Positions 1 to 7,734 of a stretch of 12,672 nt of DNA are shown here, piece by piece; position 1 is the first letter of the stretch; every line of letters starts with the position of its first letter. The notes under the pieces are model-generated. The model was not told where the DNA came from and searched no databases. It saw only the letters and a list, made by a program, of their open reading frames with translations. This DNA comes from Methanobrevibacter sp. (GTDB taxonomy: Archaea > Methanobacteriota > Methanobacteria > Methanobacteriales > Methanobacteriaceae). The stretch lies in contig JAGCBE010000262.1 of assembly GCA_017652345.1 (NCBI GenBank), forward strand, positions 1 through 12,672. Reading direction: 5' to 3'. A program made the position numbers and the translations under genes.

Positions 1-59
1 CTCCCTCTCCCTCATTCAATGGATCATAATTCACTGTAAAATAAAAGACCAGCCACACT
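1..59. repeat. Left inverted terminal repeat (partial)
   Basis: These 59 bases are the exact reverse complement of 12501-12559, with no mismatch. The match breaks at base 60 (opposite 12500). Inverted terminal repeats at the ends of a linear genome are the replication origins in protein-primed phages. The right copy continues 113 bases beyond the matching part, so the outer part of this repeat is probably missing here because of incomplete assembly. The inner boundary falls on the centre of the late terminator hairpin. Confidence 0.9.
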
Positions 60-71
60 GTGCGACTAGTC
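38..71 (-). terminator. Intrinsic terminator of the late operon
   Basis: Read on the minus strand, 71 to 47 forms a 25-nt hairpin with up to 12 pairs (three of them G-U) around a centre at base 59. It is followed directly by TTTTATTTT (46 to 38). It lies 10 nt past the stop codon of the last late gene. The 3' arm and U-tract are inside the terminal repeat and the 5' arm is outside it, so the right-end repeat copy does not form this hairpin. Confidence 0.85.
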
Positions 72-81
72 CTTATTTCTA

Positions 82-690
82 TTACCTCATATCTTCATCA
101 GGTGCATCATCTGCTATATCAATGCTCATTCTTAATAAATCATCCTCATCATTAATAGGAATTAATTCATCGTTCACATTGTCTTCAATATATATCCCAG
201 TTGTTGACCAAGGTTGATAAGGTAATGCTGAACTGCCTTTGTTTAGCATAATTTTTTCAATGTTTACACTAAAACTTAATGTTCCTGAATTAATACCCAA
301 TAATATAGTATCATAATCTATTGAACCATCTATTGTAAATGTAAATGATTTTTGGCCTGTTCCAATTAATGAAGTATTTATGTTCTCAATATTTACATTA
401 TTTTTATTATAATAAATTATAAATGTTCTATTATCAGAGTTTTCTAAAACATTAAATGATATTGAATATGTTCCATTAGGAAGTTTACCTAAATTAACAC
501 TTCTAGCAACAGTATTATTCATAATACCATTATAAGATGCAGTAGGACATAAATTCTCACTCTTTTTAATATAATTCCCCTTAATATTAGCAATATCTGC
601 ATATTCATCAGAAAGCCCACCTTTAACATAGTTTAATTCAGTCCAATCAGTAATGGATAGCTTCCAATTAGATAAATTGATATGCTTCAT
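82..690 (-). CDS. Putative carbohydrate-binding fibre or receptor-binding protein
   Basis: A 202-aa protein and the last gene of the late operon, next to the genome end. The start at 690 follows a GGTGAT-type Shine-Dalgarno site 6 nt upstream. The middle (about residues 45-160) looks like a beta-rich carbohydrate-binding sandwich as found in phage fibre proteins. It ends in the phrase IEKIMLNKGSSALPYQPW, very like the 'IMLNEGS-ALPYEPY' ending of such modules. The C-terminal about 35 residues are strongly acidic (INDEDDLL, DDAPDEDM). The N-terminus (NLSNWKLSITDWTELN) may anchor it to the virion. No signal peptide or membrane segment is seen. Its position after the capsid gene and a small companion fits a head fibre or tail appendage that contacts the host surface. 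The module call is from remembered family features; the virion location is inferred. Confidence 0.55.
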   Translation of the reverse strand: MKHINLSNWKLSITDWTELNYVKGGLSDEYADIANIKGNYIKKSENLCPTASYNGIMNNTVARSVNLGKLPNGTYSISFNVLENSDNRTFIIYYNKNNVNIENINTSLIGTGQKSFTFTIDGSIDYDTILLGINSGTLSFSVNIEKIMLNKGSSALPYQPWSTTGIYIEDNVNDELIPINDEDDLLRMSIDIADDAPDEDMR

Positions 691-705
691 AACATATCAC
701 CTACC

Positions 706-1104
706 TTATACTAGCTTAGTTAAAGTAAATGTCTTTAATGTCGCAAGAGTAACATTAGTAGCACTAATACCAGCATATGATTCATCACTATCTTTAATGC
801 GATGGAAAGTAACTACACCACTTGCATTTGTAGAGAAATGACTTAATCCTACCCATATATCATCAGTTTCTCCAGAAGAGTCTTCTTCATAATAATTAAC
901 ACTAATGACCTTATCATTGATATCATCTGCAGTTATATCACTTGCACTTGCAATATCCTTATTAGAAACAATATAAATTGTTGTTTCTTTATCAGTATTT
1001 GCACTAGAAGTGATTTGATTTAATGAATATACATGAAGAGCATTTTCTTCTACTATTTTACCAACAATTTCTTCTAATTGATTTTTACTATACATTCTTC
1101 TCAT
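706..1104 (-). CDS. Small structural protein, possible head fibre or decoration protein
   Basis: A 132-aa protein encoded between the major capsid gene and the fibre-like gene. The start at 1104 is supported by AGGAG with 7 nt spacing. The N-terminus MRRMYSKNQLEEIVGKIVEE reads as a short helical anchor of the MYSKNQ type seen at the head of several phage capsid-fibre and minor structural proteins. The rest is predicted to be mainly beta strands rich in Ser, Thr, Asp and Ala, with no cysteine. The order resembles phi29, where the head-fibre gene 8.5 follows capsid gene 8, but I see no direct sequence identity with gp8.5. It is separated from the capsid gene by a 98-nt spacer with two hairpins, so its level may be set separately from that of capsid. 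It could instead be a tail-appendage adaptor. Confidence 0.45.
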   Translation of the reverse strand: MRRMYSKNQLEEIVGKIVEENALHVYSLNQITSSANTDKETTIYIVSNKDIASASDITADDINDKVISVNYYEEDSSGETDDIWVGLSHFSTNASGVVTFHRIKDSDESYAGISATNVTLATLKTFTLTKLV

Positions 1105-1117
1105 AATTTTTCTCCTG

Positions 1118-1176
1118 TGCTTTTTAAGCTAAAAGCATAAACTATAATATAGTAGGCTCTTTTAAGCTGAGAGCCT
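1118..1176 (-). promoter_or_regulatory. Two hairpins with the same loop sequence, between capsid and next gene
   Basis: Two 7-bp perfect stems sit in the 98-nt spacer: 1118-1124 with 1131-1137 (TGCTTTT/AAAAGCA), and 1154-1160 with 1170-1176 (AGGCTCT/AGAGCCT). Both carry TTTTAAGCT on the plus strand (AGCTTAAAA in the late mRNA). Between them is the 13-bp near-palindrome ACTATAATATAGT at 1141-1153. Neither stem is followed by a clean U-run, so they are not typical terminators. They may be RNA processing or stability elements, or an attenuator that lowers expression of the last two genes. The stems are seen directly; the role is inferred. Confidence 0.5.
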
Positions 1177-1202
1177 TAGAACAGCTTGGAGGAATAATGC
1201 AA

Positions 1203-2324
1203 TTAGCTTGCTTTATATACCTTAAGGAATGTATTTCTAGAGATGTAAGCAGTATCTTCAGTATGTCTAAAGATATTTAAGAAATCTCCATCACCATTTG
1301 CGTTCTCACGAGTCGCATTGTAAGTGTTATGAAGTCTCATTCCACGGCCATCTAATAGAACTGCATATGCCCCTGATGCATCTGATCCAAAGTCTTTAAC
1401 AACTACAACCTTTGCAGGAATTGCAAGTTCTTGCTTATTAAATGCTCCAGCAAGTGTATCTACTTGAAGAGTAGGGATTACTCCTTGCTTAACAATTAGA
1501 TATAATGAATCTTCTGGAGTAGCTCCTAAAGAGTTTCCATTTAGTGAATTTCCTTCAGATGAGTCATTAGCCTTTTCTACATCTTCCTTAACTTGCTTGA
1601 TGAAAGCTTCTCCAGTTGTAGTATCTACTGGTGCTGAAATTGTTTGAATTAGGTTAAGGACAATGATATATCCCTTTGCTACTGCATCAGCCCAGTTAGT
1701 TGCATCATTTGCTGAATAAGCCTTAACAACAATTCCATAAGCAGTTGGAGTATCATTATCTCTTAATAGTGCATTTACAGAATAAGCAGTTGAAGCCACA
1801 AATGTAGTAGTTGAAGACATTTCAGTTGAAGCAATTGAAATAAGCTTAGCAATCATTTCACGCTTAACATTATATCTATATTGAGCCATAGAGTCTTCTA
1901 GTCTCTTAGTGTTCATAGCAACAATAGAAACAAATTGCTCCTCGAAATGAACTGCTCTCTCAATATTATTATTTCTTATAGTTGTAGGAATCTTCTTCTT
2001 TCCTACAGTGTAAGAATAGAATACTGGTCTATATGTTGGATCATGTGGTGATAGTGCATTTGCTCCAGTTGAATCATAATCCTCTGGGATGATTAAATCC
2101 TGTTGCCACTCCTCAATAGTTTTACCAAATGATAGATATTCTCCATCAAACATTGATAGCTTATCTAATGTATAGACAGTATCAATTGTTGTAATCTTTC
2201 CGACCTTATCTAAAAGGCCAACAATATTATCTCTAGTTACACTAAATGTATCATTAGAGATTTTAGCTGTAGTAACAATTGATGCTACTAAAGTCTTTAA
2301 TTGTGCATAACTTAATTTTGCCAT
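1203..2324 (-). CDS. Major capsid protein
   Basis: A 373-aa protein, likely the HK97-fold shell protein of a phi29-like phage. It starts 2 nt after the stop of the scaffold-like gene, with its GGAAGG ribosome site inside that gene. The stretch from about residue 90 to 135 (LSPHDPTYRPVFYSYTVGKK, then RNNNIERAVHFEEQFVSIV) resembles the conserved middle of capsid proteins from small protein-primed podoviruses, with a long helix followed by the core. phi29 gp8 is 448 aa and has a C-terminal Ig-like (BIG2) domain; this protein is shorter and that domain is not visible. Low-complexity Ser/Asn/Gly near residues 256-268 may be a surface loop. Transcribed late with scaffold and portal. The call rests on remembered family patterns, length and gene order. 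Confidence 0.8.
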   Translation of the reverse strand: MAKLSYAQLKTLVASIVTTAKISNDTFSVTRDNIVGLLDKVGKITTIDTVYTLDKLSMFDGEYLSFGKTIEEWQQDLIIPEDYDSTGANALSPHDPTYRPVFYSYTVGKKKIPTTIRNNNIERAVHFEEQFVSIVAMNTKRLEDSMAQYRYNVKREMIAKLISIASTEMSSTTTFVASTAYSVNALLRDNDTPTAYGIVVKAYSANDATNWADAVAKGYIIVLNLIQTISAPVDTTTGEAFIKQVKEDVEKANDSSEGNSLNGNSLGATPEDSLYLIVKQGVIPTLQVDTLAGAFNKQELAIPAKVVVVKDFGSDASGAYAVLLDGRGMRLHNTYNATRENANGDGDFLNIFRHTEDTAYISRNTFLKVYKAS

Positions 2325-2326
2325 AA

Positions 2327-2632
2327 TTATTTACCTTCCTTTTCTTTTGATGTTATTTTATTAAGTTCTTGTTGGATAACTTCATCAAGTGATAAGTTTT
2401 CTGTACCCTCATCCTTGCCCTGAGTTCCACTAGGGCTTGAGAAGCTTGTACCCTTAACTACTTCAACTAATTTGTCTTTAGTTTCTTGTAATGCTGTAAG
2501 GTTTTTCTTATTCTCCTCAAGTAAACTATCTAATCCCTTATCAATTGAAGTTACTGCTTCAGTATTATCAGCAGTTAAAACCTTATCCTTAAGGGTAGTT
2601 TTTAAATTTGTGATGATTTCTTCAAATGTCAT
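2327..2632 (-). CDS. Putative capsid scaffolding protein
   Basis: A 101-aa, highly charged, mostly helical protein immediately upstream of the capsid gene. The N-terminal about 60 residues are heptad-rich (LDSLLEENKKNLTALQETKD) and probably form a coiled coil. A Ser/Gly/Pro linker follows (SFSSPSGTQGKDEG), then a short charged helix ending in KEKEGK. phi29 scaffold gp7 is 98 aa, coiled-coil, and encoded just before capsid gene 8, so size, composition and position all match. There is no recognised sequence motif, so the call is by synteny. The start at 2632 is set by AAGGAG 8 nt upstream, and the gene begins 2 nt after the preceding stop, which suggests translational coupling. Confidence 0.6.
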   Translation of the reverse strand: MTFEEIITNLKTTLKDKVLTADNTEAVTSIDKGLDSLLEENKKNLTALQETKDKLVEVVKGTSFSSPSGTQGKDEGTENLSLDEVIQQELNKITSKEKEGK

Positions 2633-2634
2633 AA

Positions 2635-2883
2635 TTAATTCTCCTTATCATTTTTATTTACTAAATTATTAAGCTTATCAGCTAGATCATCTACTTCATC
2701 TTCTGTAATCTTTCCATCAGCCTTTGCATGCTTCCACCATTTCCAGCAAGTATAGAATATTGAAATGATAAATGCAATTGTAGTTAAAATTAAATTAGCT
2801 ATTTGAAATACTTCCTTAGTTTGAAGCACTGTAAGTGTGAATCCACTTCCTACACATAATCCATTAATTAATTCATCTTTCAT
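2635..2883 (-). CDS. Holin-like membrane protein
   Basis: An 82-aa protein with one clear membrane segment at about residues 28-47 (IANLILTTIAFIISIFYTCW), possibly preceded by a weaker hydrophobic stretch at 6-21. After the membrane segment comes KWWKHAKADGKITEDEVDDL, close to the 'W-K-AK-DGKIT-EE-D-L' tail of many Firmicutes phage holins. The C-terminus is charged. The start at 2883 follows GGAGGT at 6 nt and overlaps the end of the lower collar gene by 11 nt. Holins open the host membrane at the end of infection and normally release an endolysin, but no endolysin gene is recognisable here. It could alternatively be another late membrane protein. Confidence 0.7.
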   Translation of the reverse strand: MKDELINGLCVGSGFTLTVLQTKEVFQIANLILTTIAFIISIFYTCWKWWKHAKADGKITEDEVDDLADKLNNLVNKNDKEN

Positions 2884-3556
2884 AGTTAACCTCCATTATA
2901 AATAATTTATTGAATTCATTACTCCATCTTAGAATAATGCTTTCATACTTATTTCCAATTTTCTCAAGTCTATCAATTAATAGCTCGGAATCATCATAAG
3001 ATGTTTCAGATGCTGAAGCATTAGATGAGCCACTATTAGATGTTATAGTAGTTGCATAGTTATCACCACTATAAACTCCTCCAGTGTTTTCATTTTGTGG
3101 AGTATCATTGAATACTGATTTTCCACTATTAGAACCACTAGATGACCCAGATGTAGTTCTCATAATACCTTTAAGTAGTTCAGTCTTTGTTACATCAAAT
3201 ACATCTAATATTTTAGAATATTTTTCGTATGTAAAATTCATTACATTAGTAAGAGCATTTATAAATTCAAACACTGCTCTAGACTTAAGAGCTAAGATTT
3301 CAGCAGGTGTTGCTGTAATGTTTGGTGTTTCATATCTAGTGCAATAATCATTTTTATGTCTTACTATTGTTAAATAAAATGCATCCTGGAGTCCTTTAAT
3401 ATCAGGATTTAGGTCAGCACTAGGGCTTGTAATAAGCCATGCTTTATAATAGCAATTAGTTTGTATATAATCAAATATATTACTATATCCTAAATCTGAA
3501 ATAATTGATGCAATATCATCATATGATAATAATGTATATGTTTTATTCCTCATCAT
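2873..3556 (-). CDS. Putative lower collar (tail connector) protein
   Basis: A 227-aa protein lying directly after the portal, which is where phi29 has lower collar gene 11 (293 aa). The frame stays open upstream to 3580, but those codons overlap the acidic tail of the portal. GAGG with 9 nt spacing favours ATG at 3556, giving a 14-nt overlap; ATG at 3553 is also possible. Residues about 1-130 are mostly helical with an aromatic-rich start. Residues about 133-187 are a Ser/Gly/Asn-rich flexible region containing FNDTPQNENTGG, a phrase I associate with lower collar proteins of small Gram-positive phages. A final helix follows (LLIDRLEKIGNKYESIILRW). In phi29 this protein links portal to tail knob. 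The call rests mainly on gene order and overall architecture. Confidence 0.6.
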   Translation of the reverse strand: MMRNKTYTLLSYDDIASIISDLGYSNIFDYIQTNCYYKAWLITSPSADLNPDIKGLQDAFYLTIVRHKNDYCTRYETPNITATPAEILALKSRAVFEFINALTNVMNFTYEKYSKILDVFDVTKTELLKGIMRTTSGSSSGSNSGKSVFNDTPQNENTGGVYSGDNYATTITSNSGSSNASASETSYDDSELLIDRLEKIGNKYESIILRWSNEFNKLFIMEVNYER

Positions 3557-4439
3557 TATCACCATCCTCATCTTCATCAAGTTCTGTATTATTTTCTTTC
3601 ACTTTTAGAGTAAGTGTGATTCCTAATACTTCTCCTACTCTTTCAAGGGATTCATTAATCATATCAGTGAATACATCTTTAGAGTTATCAGTAGCCTCAT
3701 TATTAGCTTCTATTTCAGTAGTAACTAAATGCTCCTTCTTTTCAGTTACTCCTAGATTATTGAGTCCTAGAAATTCTCTTAAATCATTTTCAATTCCTCT
3801 TTTATAAGCATCAAGCTTGTCAATAATATATGGAGCACCACTTAAAAGAAGTTTAGCACGATCTACTTCTTCTAGTTCTAGGAATAAAGAAGGCTCATCT
3901 GATTCTAATAAATCTCTTAGCTCATTAGATTTGAATTTAGATTCTGGAGTAGTTGCGATAATCCATGGAGTCTTATGTCCATTTAAGCAGTTATTAATAA
4001 TAGATTCAACCTTAACAATTCTATCAATGTACCATTCAACCATAGCACGAACTGATTTGAAGTTTCTTTGAACATAGATAATAACTACATTCTTATCAAC
4101 CTCCATTTGCTTTGAAGGAATAAATTTAACTCCTCTTACATTAATTAAATTAAGATAAGTAGGAAAATCATAAATATTCCATCTTGATGGAGCATATGGA
4201 GTGAATATTGGCTCACCGTTTGGATAATTGGTTGAGCCTTCACTTCCTTCTAGCTTAAAGCAAGCAAGTGATCCATCAGCCCATAATTTTCTAAATATGT
4301 AATTATTAGCTTGATAATCTACTTCTTTAATTTTATATGTATTCATAAATAAATTATAGTATTTATTCATATACACATTTTTAGTATGTGCTTTAAAATT
4401 TGTAATATTTTCAGTACCTTTTAATTTTAATTTTGACAT
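3543..4439 (-). CDS. Portal (upper collar, head-tail connector) protein
   Basis: A 298-aa protein, close to phi29 gp10 (309 aa), which forms the dodecameric ring through which DNA enters and leaves the head. An AGGAGGT site sits directly upstream of the start at 4439. The long central helical part (about residues 115-160, NVVIIYVQRNFKSVRAMVEW) and the later phrase LGVTEKKEHLVTTEIEANNE resemble the stem and wing region conserved in phi29-type portals. The last about 14 residues are almost all Asp/Glu (ELDEDEDGDNDEE), an unusually acidic tail that could face the DNA channel or the capsid. It follows the tail gene by 9 nt and overlaps the lower collar gene. The order tail, upper collar, lower collar matches the phi29 late cluster 9-10-11. 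Confidence 0.8.
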   Translation of the reverse strand: MSKLKLKGTENITNFKAHTKNVYMNKYYNLFMNTYKIKEVDYQANNYIFRKLWADGSLACFKLEGSEGSTNYPNGEPIFTPYAPSRWNIYDFPTYLNLINVRGVKFIPSKQMEVDKNVVIIYVQRNFKSVRAMVEWYIDRIVKVESIINNCLNGHKTPWIIATTPESKFKSNELRDLLESDEPSLFLELEEVDRAKLLLSGAPYIIDKLDAYKRGIENDLREFLGLNNLGVTEKKEHLVTTEIEANNEATDNSKDVFTDMINESLERVGEVLGITLTLKVKENNTELDEDEDGDNDEE

Positions 4440-4448
4440 ATATACCTC

Positions 4449-6581
4449 CTATACCCAAGTTTCCCAGTTTTCTTTTTCTTGTAAGAAATCATCATATGTA
4501 TGGAAGAATGTTACTCCAATTCTAAATCTTTCTATTACATCATTAATAAAGTCCTTCCATACTGGATTATCTCTTGTAGAAAATTCAGCTTCACATTCTA
4601 GATAATTAAATCTCTTTCTAGATGTAGTGTTTGGAGTACCACTTTCATAAGTAGCATATCCACATTTGAAAAATAATTCATATAGCTGTGTTCTTATCTC
4701 AGTAGTAACTTGATATACTGAAACATGAAGCTTATTCTTTAAATAATAATTTAATAGGTTCAAATCATCTGATCCACTAACAGTTGAAGCATTTGCTCTT
4801 TGTTGTGCCTTAGTTCTTTCAATATTATTTTCAGCATTTAATTGACTATACATTAAATTTGAAATAGATGATAGAGAACTTGTTAAAAGTGAAACTCCAG
4901 GAACTACTGATAAATTACCTGTCGCACCAGCAGTTGCAAATGATGCTCCTGCACCTAATAGATTAAGGGATGCATTAAATGCACTTTGTTCTAACGCTAG
5001 GTTTTTAGCCTTCTGGTCATAGTTATATCCATTTCTTAAATAATTTAAGTATGATGCATTGAATATTGGATATTCATTATTTCTTCCACATACTAAGAAA
5101 TTTTCTACATTATCAGTATTAATTTGTGATGCATTGAGTAACTGGTACTTAAACAAAAGATTTGAAGATATAGCATTTGACTGCTTATATATTACCTTCA
5201 TCTTTACATTATCAGTTTGATTAGGTGTTACATTCTCGCATGGAATAGTTTTTGAGAATGAATCATATAATAAATTCAAATTATAATAAGCACTATTTAA
5301 AAGCTTTGATTCTCTAGCACTTAATTTCTTATTATATACAAGCGTATTTGTAACTGGAGGTATAGTTTCTTTAAAATCATAAAGTGTTCCTTCAGGAAGT
5401 TCAAACTCAAATTCAGTTGCTATATCCTTTAATTGTAGAGCTAACATTGCATTAGTGCTTAATTCGTTTGTAGTAACTACTGCTATTGTTCCATCAGTAA
5501 TAGAGTCATCAATATCAAGTGGCTCATATGGACATTCAATTATCTTTGTAATGTAAGATAATGTTCTATCTACACTAGCTATTCCAGCAATTAAGACATC
5601 ACCACCAGCAAGCAGTTCCCTAGTAAAATCTAATTTATCTAATACTACAAGTCTTTCTTCAGCATCCATTGTATCACAGAATGCAGGATCACCTACTCCT
5701 CCGAATAATTGAATACTCTTTGAGACATGACAAGGACTTAAGGTTGTAAATGTAGATGACATTGTAAATGTTCCTAGAATATTAAGTATTCCAGTAACTT
5801 TATTTATTTGCCCTAGAACTGCTGTTCCATTACTATTTCCTAAATATAAATAATACTGATAAGAGCCTCCATATTGAGAACCATTTACCTCAACAGTAAC
5901 ACCTGTTTCAAGTATTATTCCAAATTTATTTGTAGGAAGTAATGTACTTAAATAATAGAAGTTATCAGCATTTGTTATAGTTGTATCATTTTCTGGTACT
6001 AAATAACAATTTACAGCTTTATTCTCATCAGAAGCTGAGACATTTTGATTAGTACAATAAATTAAATACCATTTATCAGTGCTTCCACTTATAATACTAT
6101 CAGCCGTTTTATATTTAGTGAATTCAGGTGTATTTTCGTATATTCTATCAATTCTACGATAAACATCACCACCAGCACCTTCTACCCATCCAGTAGGCTT
6201 TATGAATCTATCCTTATGCATTCTCTTAATTTGCGTATTATCAGTAAATGATATTAAATCCTTAAATGTGTTAAGAGTATCCATAGATAAATCCAAAAGT
6301 AATGTATTTTGACTTCTCCAGTAAACATTTCTTACATAGTAATAGAATGTTCTAGAATCTATATCATTTTTAATTGAAACATAATTCATTGATGGACTCG
6401 CAAGCTCATCTTGATATATTTCACATTTAATTGTTAAATCTAGTGCATGTTTAACAAATTGAAAATTATTTATAGTTAGAATTGGAGACAACCCTCCTAA
6501 ATATGATGCTATGGAATCTAGACAAGGATTTTGTTCAGGTCTAAATCCTACTTTATATAAAGTTACTGTTGAAATTGCCAT
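4449..6581 (-). CDS. Tail knob protein (gp9-like) with hydrophobic loop
   Basis: A 710-aa protein, longer than phi29 gp9 (599 aa). The frame is open to 6614, but AGAGGTGAT just upstream of ATG 6581 and the conserved-looking start MAISTVTLYKVGF fix the start. The N-terminal part has YYYVRNVYWRSQNTLLLDLS and MDTLNTFKDLISFTDNTQIK, a pattern typical of tail knob proteins of this group. Residues about 530-575 are a long hydrophobic Gly/Ala/Ser/Leu stretch (LLGAGASFATAGATGN, then VPGVSLLTSSLSSISNLM). In phi29 gp9 equivalent hydrophobic loops plug the tail tube and form a membrane pore on DNA ejection. The C-terminus is Tyr/Phe/Trp-rich. It lies 10 nt downstream of the ATPase gene. The extra length could compensate for missing tail-tip proteins. 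Confidence 0.8.
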   Translation of the reverse strand: MAISTVTLYKVGFRPEQNPCLDSIASYLGGLSPILTINNFQFVKHALDLTIKCEIYQDELASPSMNYVSIKNDIDSRTFYYYVRNVYWRSQNTLLLDLSMDTLNTFKDLISFTDNTQIKRMHKDRFIKPTGWVEGAGGDVYRRIDRIYENTPEFTKYKTADSIISGSTDKWYLIYCTNQNVSASDENKAVNCYLVPENDTTITNADNFYYLSTLLPTNKFGIILETGVTVEVNGSQYGGSYQYYLYLGNSNGTAVLGQINKVTGILNILGTFTMSSTFTTLSPCHVSKSIQLFGGVGDPAFCDTMDAEERLVVLDKLDFTRELLAGGDVLIAGIASVDRTLSYITKIIECPYEPLDIDDSITDGTIAVVTTNELSTNAMLALQLKDIATEFEFELPEGTLYDFKETIPPVTNTLVYNKKLSARESKLLNSAYYNLNLLYDSFSKTIPCENVTPNQTDNVKMKVIYKQSNAISSNLLFKYQLLNASQINTDNVENFLVCGRNNEYPIFNASYLNYLRNGYNYDQKAKNLALEQSAFNASLNLLGAGASFATAGATGNLSVVPGVSLLTSSLSSISNLMYSQLNAENNIERTKAQQRANASTVSGSDDLNLLNYYLKNKLHVSVYQVTTEIRTQLYELFFKCGYATYESGTPNTTSRKRFNYLECEAEFSTRDNPVWKDFINDVIERFRIGVTFFHTYDDFLQEKENWETWV

Positions 6582-6591
6582 TCTATCACCT

Positions 6592-7641
6592 CTATAAATA
6601 ATTATATATTTCAATAATCATATAATAAATATTAATATCAGAGAACACAACATTATACGTTCTCATGGAGTCTTTAAATCTTTGAAGCTTCCTTCTCTCA
6701 TCAAAAGACATTATTATTCCTCGTTCAACTAGATCATCAAATTCAAAACAATAAATGTCTCTTGATTTAGAGGGAGTGGATATTTCTTCAGCATAGTAAG
6801 GAGCATTATAATCATCTCCCTTAAAGATTCCTATATATTTCTTACCATACTTGAAGACAATTGAAAGTTTATAAGATTCTGGCTTTATTCCGATTGGAAT
6901 ATTAGCATCATTAATAGCACTACCTTCTAAAGCATATCCAGCATAATCCTCATCAAATTCATAGAGTGGATTATCTCTAAGCAACTTTTCCCTAAGTAAA
7001 GGATTAAGCGTTGCCCATTGTATAACGAAATTTCCACCAACATAGAACTCACCTTTTCTTAGTTTATTGACTTCTACATTCCAGTCTATAAATAAAGGAT
7101 TATATAATGAATAAGGATTTCCTGCAAAATACCATTTAAGGACTCCTTCAGATTCTCTTCTCCATGTTGAATATGCTTCCTTTATTTTAAAAGCCTCATT
7201 AGTTAAATATTTTTCTTTAGTCTTTGGATCAATAATATATTCATCAGTGAAGACTCCTTTTATATTTACTAATTTAGCTAACTTAATTCTACGCATAGCA
7301 ATAGATAAAGATATAATACGAATAAACATCTTACCATTAAGCTTAACATCTACTATACCCTCTTTAAATGTTCCTTTATTATATTGAGGCTCTAAGGGCG
7401 TATCAGTAAATTTTTGTATTTCAGCAAATATTGTCTCAATCATTGCCTCAGTAATTTCTACGGACTGCCTTACAGTATATATCCAAGGCTTAGAGTCCTT
7501 AAGCCAACCAAAATAAATTTTAGCAACCCACATATTTGTGGTTTTACCAGGCTCACGTGGAGACATTACAAAGTTAAATGCTTTATTATATCCATCTATC
7601 TCTCTGTAGGAGTAATGGATGTTATCAAGCTTCATTGCCAT
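6592..7641 (-). CDS. DNA packaging ATPase (phi29 gp16-like)
   Basis: A 349-aa protein; phi29 gp16 is 332 aa. This motor drives genome DNA into the prohead using ATP. The Walker A loop is SPREPGKTT at residues 27-35 (lysine K33, T34), with Ser in place of the usual first Gly. Walker B is GVFTDEY, with D133 and E134 after a hydrophobic strand. The N-terminal DNIHYSYREIDGYNKAFNF is characteristic of encapsidation proteins in small Gram-positive podoviruses. The start at 7641 has AGGAG at 9 nt. It is the first gene of the late operon, right at the divergent promoter hub. phi29 gp16 acts on a ring of packaging RNA on the portal; a pRNA-like candidate is found at 9733-9865. Confidence 0.88.
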   Translation of the reverse strand: MAMKLDNIHYSYREIDGYNKAFNFVMSPREPGKTTNMWVAKIYFGWLKDSKPWIYTVRQSVEITEAMIETIFAEIQKFTDTPLEPQYNKGTFKEGIVDVKLNGKMFIRIISLSIAMRRIKLAKLVNIKGVFTDEYIIDPKTKEKYLTNEAFKIKEAYSTWRRESEGVLKWYFAGNPYSLYNPLFIDWNVEVNKLRKGEFYVGGNFVIQWATLNPLLREKLLRDNPLYEFDEDYAGYALEGSAINDANIPIGIKPESYKLSIVFKYGKKYIGIFKGDDYNAPYYAEEISTPSKSRDIYCFEFDDLVERGIIMSFDERRKLQRFKDSMRTYNVVFSDINIYYMIIEIYNYL

Positions 7642-7663
7642 AATATCACACTCCTATATAATA

Positions 7664-7703
7664 ATTATAACATAATTATACAGGTGTATCAATATTTGTA
7701 CAA
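7664..7703 (-). promoter_or_regulatory. Late promoter region, two overlapping promoters
   Basis: On the minus strand TTGATA (7692-7687), 17 nt, then TATAAT (7669-7664), preceded by TG for an extended -10. Eleven bases upstream is a second pair: TTGTAC (7703-7698), 17 nt, TATAAT (7680-7675). The expected RNA starts lie about 16 and 27 nt before the ATPase ATG, giving a very short leader with AGGAG. These are near-consensus sites for the host vegetative sigma factor. Confidence 0.8.
7678..7703. promoter_or_regulatory. Candidate operator palindromes in the late promoter
   Basis: ATACA-GG-TGTAT (7678-7689) is an inverted repeat between the -35 and -10 of the inner late promoter. TTGTACAA (7696-7703) is a perfect palindrome covering the -35 of the outer one. 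Both contain TGTA. Their centres are about 16 bp apart, placing them on a similar face of the DNA. They could be sites for a phage regulator such as the RHH protein at 9154-9348. The symmetry is seen; binding is inferred. Confidence 0.4.
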
Positions 7704-7734
7704 TAATTCGTATTAAAAACATTTCATAAAGTTA

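Noticed and set aside
653..841. Plus-strand open frame of 62 aa
   Set aside because: Antisense to the two small structural genes; no ribosome site and no family resemblance.
1189..1280. GGAGG followed by ATG on the plus strand near the capsid stop, giving a 27-aa peptide
   Set aside because: The ribosome-like site is good, but there is no plus-strand promoter in the late region and the peptide is antisense to capsid.
2472..4071. Plus-strand open frames at 2472-2672, 3084-3347, 3505-3807 and 3817-4071
   Set aside because: They lie opposite well-supported late genes, are rich in Ser, Leu and Phe as expected from antisense of AT-rich genes, and have no place in the operon layout.
7414..7716. 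Plus-strand open frame of 100 aa across the promoter hub
   Set aside because: It covers the start of the ATPase gene and the late promoter in antisense; composition is not protein-like.
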